From Polyangia bacterium (lineage in GTDB: Bacteria > Myxococcota_A > Polyangia > Polyangiales > Polyangiaceae), in the NCBI GenBank assembly GCA_030430975.1, contig JAUIKB010000107.1, positions 1 through 10,484 on the forward strand: DNA of 10,484 bases, written 5' to 3'. The notes under the pieces are model-generated. The model worked only from the letters and a program-made list of their open reading frames with translations. It searched no databases and was not told the DNA's origin. Below, piece by piece: positions 7,492-10,484 of the stretch. Made by a program: the position numbers and the translations under genes. Numbering within the stretch: position 1 is the stretch's first letter; each line of letters starts with the position of its first letter.

Positions 7492-7737
7492 TTGCGTACG
7501 CTGCTCACGCTGTTTCAGATCGTTGGACTGGTCCTTTGCTTCGTTGGGTTCATGAGCGTCCTCAACGCGGCGTTCGATCTCAACCTCGCATACAAGGGGA
7601 CGCCGCTGCCGAACGACTTGGCGGGCGCCGGGATGATCCTGGCGTTTGGCGCCATCCTGGCGGGCGTTCTGACCGCCATCGACAAGATCTTCCCGGAGAA
7701 GAAGCCAAACAAGTCTGCGCAAAGTAGCCACAGCTAG
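7492..7737 (+). CDS. Small two-helix membrane protein (TTG start)
   Basis: An 81-residue protein with two hydrophobic segments, at about residues 4-28 (LLTLFQIVGLVLCFVGFMSV) and 43-63 (AGAGMILAFGAILAGVLTAI). A short polar loop separates them (KGTPLPND), and a Lys/Ser-rich tail follows (FPEKKPNKSAQSSHS). The start is a TTG preceded by GGAGGTGA (7481-7488), a near-complete match to the anti-Shine-Dalgarno, six bases after GGAGG. The ATG at 7479 is in another frame and sits at the ribosome binding site itself. The gene lies 65 bases after the lipoprotein on the same strand and may be the last gene of the receptor operon. I do not recognise a family. A membrane location is likely; the function is unknown. 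Confidence 0.75.
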   Translation: MRTLLTLFQIVGLVLCFVGFMSVLNAAFDLNLAYKGTPLPNDLAGAGMILAFGAILAGVLTAIDKIFPEKKPNKSAQSSHS

Positions 7738-7745
7738 CCGCATCC

Positions 7746-7769
7746 CGGCGTCTGCTCCTATCAGCGCCG
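7746..7769. terminator. Imperfect hairpin in the convergent gap
   Basis: The 50-base gap between two convergent genes contains CGGCG-t-CTG, a 7-base loop (ctcctat) and CAG-CGCCG, giving an 8-pair stem with one bulged base. Its place between two stop codons suits a bidirectional terminator, but there is no T-tract on either side, so intrinsic termination is doubtful. Confidence 0.3.
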
Positions 7770-7787
7770 CCACTGCGCGGGACCCGG

Positions 7788-8630
7788 TCAGTACACGTCG
7801 TCGGGGTAGGCGTGATGGCTTCGGAACACGCCGTCGCACGGGCGGCAGATGGCCGTCGGCAAGCCAGAGTTTCGCCGCGTGCGGCCCGCGACAGCCTTGA
7901 AGACCGGACCGCTCTCGTCCTCGTCGCACTGCAAACACGGATTGAGCGCGCCATCGGGCAGGTTGTAAGGATCGTCAAGCGCGTCGAGGCATGACTGCAA
8001 ACAGCGCTGGCGGGTGTGCTCGGTGTTGAACGCCCAGATCTGGGCGCAAGCGGGTGAAAACCCCAGCGCTGCGATGCAGGGTTCGACCTGGGCGGGGTCG
8101 TTAAGGCCTTTGAGTCCACACTCGCGTACGGGCGTGGTGAGATCAGGGAATTCGATGTAGGTGGCCAGATCCTGCAGACTCGAGCAGGCGCCGCAGCCGC
8201 CCGCGTGCGTCACGGTGGCGCCCGCTTGGGCGGCGTCGCCCTCGGTGACGAAGTCGGCTAGCGCGTATCCGGTTGGCTCCGGAACGACCGCGCAAAAGCC
8301 GCCTGGTTTGGGCGGCGGCTCGGCGTCGTAGGGATTGTCGCTGAGCCGGGGCGGAGGCGTCGTGAGCGAAGCGCTGCGCAGTCGCGCGACGAACGCTGCA
8401 TCGAAGTTCGGCGCCGTCCAGGGCGCGCCGCATTCGCACGAAGGGCCGCACTGGGCGGATGTGAGACCTGTGGCTGAGGTTGGACGGCCGAACTGCCCGC
8501 CGCTGCACGTGGGAGTGGGTCGCTGTGAAGGCTCCGCGTCAGTTTCGTCGGTGCAGCCGAGGGTGGCGATCAGGAGCGCCCAGGCGCTGCCGGAAGCGAG
8601 CGTGTGCGTCCAGCGGAGCGGCGCGCTCAC
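7788..8630 (-). CDS. Cysteine-rich lipoprotein coupled to the AckA-PduL fusion gene
   Basis: A 280-residue predicted lipoprotein with lipobox ATLGC (lipidated C26) and 16 further cysteines. These include three CxxC pairs (C146-C149, C232-C235, C262-C265), a CxxxC (C210-C214) and a cluster C61/C65/C67. None is followed by His, so these are not haem c sites; disulfides or metal binding are the alternatives. The most conserved-looking parts are GGCGACSSLQDLATYIEFPD (about 144-163) and ACAQIWAFNTEHTRQRC (about 194-210). The C-terminus reads ICRPCDGVFRSHHAYP. I do not recognise a named domain. The GTG start at 8630 overlaps the stop of the upstream fusion gene as GTGA and has no Shine-Dalgarno of its own, so translation probably depends on the upstream gene. 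Why an extracytoplasmic protein would be tied to acetate metabolism is unclear. Confidence 0.85.
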   Translation of the reverse strand: MSAPLRWTHTLASGSAWALLIATLGCTDETDAEPSQRPTPTCSGGQFGRPTSATGLTSAQCGPSCECGAPWTAPNFDAAFVARLRSASLTTPPPRLSDNPYDAEPPPKPGGFCAVVPEPTGYALADFVTEGDAAQAGATVTHAGGCGACSSLQDLATYIEFPDLTTPVRECGLKGLNDPAQVEPCIAALGFSPACAQIWAFNTEHTRQRCLQSCLDALDDPYNLPDGALNPCLQCDEDESGPVFKAVAGRTRRNSGLPTAICRPCDGVFRSHHAYPDDVY

Positions 8631-10384
8631 TTCGCGCGTTTGCCGCGCAGCGCGCCCTGCACGCCGCTCGGTGCTGGTTCGTAAACGAGATCGCCTGCGG
8701 CGCCGCGAGACAGTTCGGCGGCGTTGGCTTCGTCGGTGTCGATGTGCATCTCAAGGCGATAGCTGTCCTTCACGCGCACGAGCACGTCGCCGAACACCAA
8801 GTCGCGCGGCCCGCCTGTCACGGCGACCTCCACCTCGTCCTTGTCCTTGAGGCCAAAATGCTTGGCGTCGTCGGGGGTCATGTGAATGTGGCGGCGCGCG
8901 CAGATGAGGCCTTCTTCCATATGCACGGTGCCTTTGGGTCCTTCGAGCGTGATCGGTGCCGAGCCCTTGACCTTGCCGGAGTCTCGGATCGGGGCGTCGA
9001 CGCCTAGCCGGAATTCATCGGTGCGCGATACCTCGACCTGTACGGCCGGTCTGAGCGGACCGAGCACCCGAACACCGTCGATGCGGCTGCGCGGTCCGAT
9101 TAGGTTGACCTTTTGCTCTGCAGCGAACTGCCCCGGCTGAGAGATCGGTTTGTATTCGGTGAGTTCGCTGCCAGCTCCGAACAGGGCGTCCATGGTCTTG
9201 CGGTCGAGGTGGAGGTGGCGAGCGCTGATCGCGATGGGGATCGGCCGCTTCGCCTCGACCTGGCGCGCGCCGTCGATGGTCGCTTGCACGTGGCGTGCGA
9301 TCTGAAGTTCCTCGTTCGTCGCTACGACTAGCGCCGGTACGCGCGAGGTTTCGGTAGTCACGGCGGCGACCGGTTCGGCCAGCGTCGGTTTGGCGTCGGC
9401 GTTCCGATCCTCGTCCAAGACGATGCCCAGGAACTCGAGGCGCTGTAGGATGCGACGCCGCAGCGTGCGGCTGTTCTCGCCGATACCGCCGGTCAGCACG
9501 ACGGCGTCGACACCTCCCATCGTCGCTGCATACGCGCCGATGTACTTGCGTACACGATGTGCGAAGACCGAGATCGCGAGGCGCGCGTGGTCGTTGCCGT
9601 CGTCGGCGGCAGCTTCGATGTCGCGCAGGTCGTTGCCGAGCCCGGACAATCCCGCCAAGCCGCTCTGCTTGTTGAGAAGCTGCTCAGCAGCGTCGATGCC
9701 GAGCTCGCGGGCGAGTAGCAGCACGACACCGGCGTCGACGTCGCCGGCCCGCGTGCCCATCACCAGGCCTTCGAGCGGCGTCATGCCCATGCTGGTGTCC
9801 GTCGAGTGGCCGTACTCCACCGCGCACACGCTGGCCCCATTGCCGAGATGGCACGTGATCAGCCGCAGCTCGTCGAGTGGGCGGCCTAGGAACGCGGCGG
9901 CGCGATCGCTGACGTAGGCGTGGGAAGTGCCGTGAAACCCGTATCGGCGGATGCCGTGGCGAGCTGCGACTTCGGCGTCGATGGCGTACGTCCGCGACCG
10001 GCGCGGCATGCGCACGTGGAACGCTGTATCGAAGACCGCAACGTGCGGCACGCCTGGGAGCTGCGCACGCGCCGCGGTGATCCCTGCCAGGTTGGCCGGG
10101 TTGTGCAGCGGTGCGAGCGGGATGCAGCGCTCGATGGCGGCGACGACGTCGTCGTCGATCAACACCGCGTCGTGGAACGAGTCGCCGCCGTGCACCACCC
10201 GGTGGCCCACGCCGGCGATCTCGACCGACGCGGCTTTTTCGAGCACTTCGCGCACCGCGTCGCGGTGAGTGCGCCCTTCGCCAAGCCGCTCGATCTTGCC
10301 GGACATCAGGGCGTCACCCGACGCCATATCGATGATTTGGTACTTCAGGCTGGAAGACCCGCAGTTGACGACCAGGAAATTCAT
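8627..10384 (-). CDS. ackA-pduL fusion: Bifunctional acetate kinase / PduL-type phosphotransacylase fusion
   Basis: One 585-residue reading frame holds two complete enzymes. Residues 1-370 are acetate kinase: VVNCGSSSLK at the N-terminus, GHRVVHGG (60-67), FDTAFH (118-123, candidate catalytic Asp119), RYGFHGTSH (147-155), HLGNGAS (179-185), DTSMGMTPLEGLVMGTRAGD (196-215), GGIGEN (299-304) and TNEELQIAR (356-364). After a linker of about ten residues, 381-567 form PduL (PF06130): ISARHLHL (386-393), HMEEG (488-492), CARRHIHM (495-502) and EMHIDTDEANA (545-555) supply the conserved His/Glu metal ligands. Together these would interconvert acetyl-CoA and phosphate with acetate and ATP through acetyl phosphate. 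There is no encapsulation peptide and no microcompartment gene nearby, so it is probably cytosolic. The kinase half is slightly short of the usual ~400 residues but keeps all motifs. I chose ATG 10384 because family members start just before the NxGSSS motif; a GTG at 10402 would add six residues. Confidence 0.95.
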   Translation of the reverse strand: MNFLVVNCGSSSLKYQIIDMASGDALMSGKIERLGEGRTHRDAVREVLEKAASVEIAGVGHRVVHGGDSFHDAVLIDDDVVAAIERCIPLAPLHNPANLAGITAARAQLPGVPHVAVFDTAFHVRMPRRSRTYAIDAEVAARHGIRRYGFHGTSHAYVSDRAAAFLGRPLDELRLITCHLGNGASVCAVEYGHSTDTSMGMTPLEGLVMGTRAGDVDAGVVLLLARELGIDAAEQLLNKQSGLAGLSGLGNDLRDIEAAADDGNDHARLAISVFAHRVRKYIGAYAATMGGVDAVVLTGGIGENSRTLRRRILQRLEFLGIVLDEDRNADAKPTLAEPVAAVTTETSRVPALVVATNEELQIARHVQATIDGARQVEAKRPIPIAISARHLHLDRKTMDALFGAGSELTEYKPISQPGQFAAEQKVNLIGPRSRIDGVRVLGPLRPAVQVEVSRTDEFRLGVDAPIRDSGKVKGSAPITLEGPKGTVHMEEGLICARRHIHMTPDDAKHFGLKDKDEVEVAVTGGPRDLVFGDVLVRVKDSYRLEMHIDTDEANAAELSRGAAGDLVYEPAPSGVQGALRGKRAK

Positions 10385-10423
10385 GCCGCGAGCGTACCTC
10401 ACCTTGGCAGCGCGCCGTCAGCT

Positions 10424-10484
10424 CTAGAACGTGCCGGTCAGATTCGCGCCGCCGCCGTCACCGCTAAGGTACACGGCGGGCTGC
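10424..10484 (-). CDS. C-terminal tail of an unidentified gene (partial)
   Basis: On the minus strand one frame is open from the right edge to a TAG at 10424-10426, encoding 19 residues ending VYLSGDGGGANLTGTF. The other two minus-strand frames hit stops in this stretch. The final Phe with alternating small or hydrophobic residues is reminiscent of the last strand of an outer-membrane barrel, but 19 codons is too little to name a family. The stop is 39 bases before the ATG of the AckA-PduL gene, so it could be the preceding gene of the same operon. Confidence 0.4.
   Translation of the reverse strand, partial: QPAVYLSGDGGGANLTGTF

Noticed and set aside
7360..7938. Minus-strand frame of 192 codons spanning the small membrane protein and the lipoprotein ends
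   Set aside because: It crosses three better-supported genes and has no motifs. The sense-strand small gene has an ideal ribosome binding site and two clear helices.

Overview
The window is GC-rich and densely coded, and the protein families point to a Gram-negative bacterium of the Myxococcota (myxobacterial type). The evidence is a DUF1592-cluster lipoprotein paired with a Tat-exported DUF1552 protein, several lipoproteins with clear lipoboxes, and a TonB-dependent receptor that carries its own TonB C-terminal domain. The phylum is inferred from these families; there is no rRNA or other phylogenetic marker here.

Left part (1-3875, minus strand): a tightly packed operon read right to left. 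It runs from a DUF1587/1595/1592/1588/1585 lipoprotein with one CxxCH motif, to a DUF1552 protein with a twin-arginine signal (ATGA overlap), to a class I SAM methyltransferase (GTGA overlap) that runs off the left edge. The first two are a recurrent pair of unknown biochemical function; the methyltransferase is a translationally coupled passenger or partner.

Middle (3876-4211): a 336-base divergent intergenic region with an AT-richer island, a near-perfect direct repeat, three ACAGTT/AACTGT half sites and a separate 19-base inverted repeat. It presumably holds the promoters of the left operon and of the receptor operon.

Centre (4212-7737, plus strand): a TonB-dependent outer-membrane receptor with an N-terminal TonB_C domain, then a lipoprotein whose start overlaps the receptor stop, then a small two-helix membrane protein starting at TTG behind a perfect Shine-Dalgarno. 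This looks like a surface-uptake cassette; the substrate is unknown.

Right part (7788-10484, minus strand): a second operon, convergent with the uptake cassette. It contains the tail of an unidentified gene at the right edge, then a 585-residue natural fusion of acetate kinase (AckA) and the PduL-type phosphotransacylase, then a cysteine-rich lipoprotein coupled to it by a GTGA overlap. The fusion would carry out both steps between acetyl-CoA and acetate plus ATP on one polypeptide. It is the most striking item in the window. No tRNA, rRNA, CRISPR array, insertion sequence or phage gene was seen.
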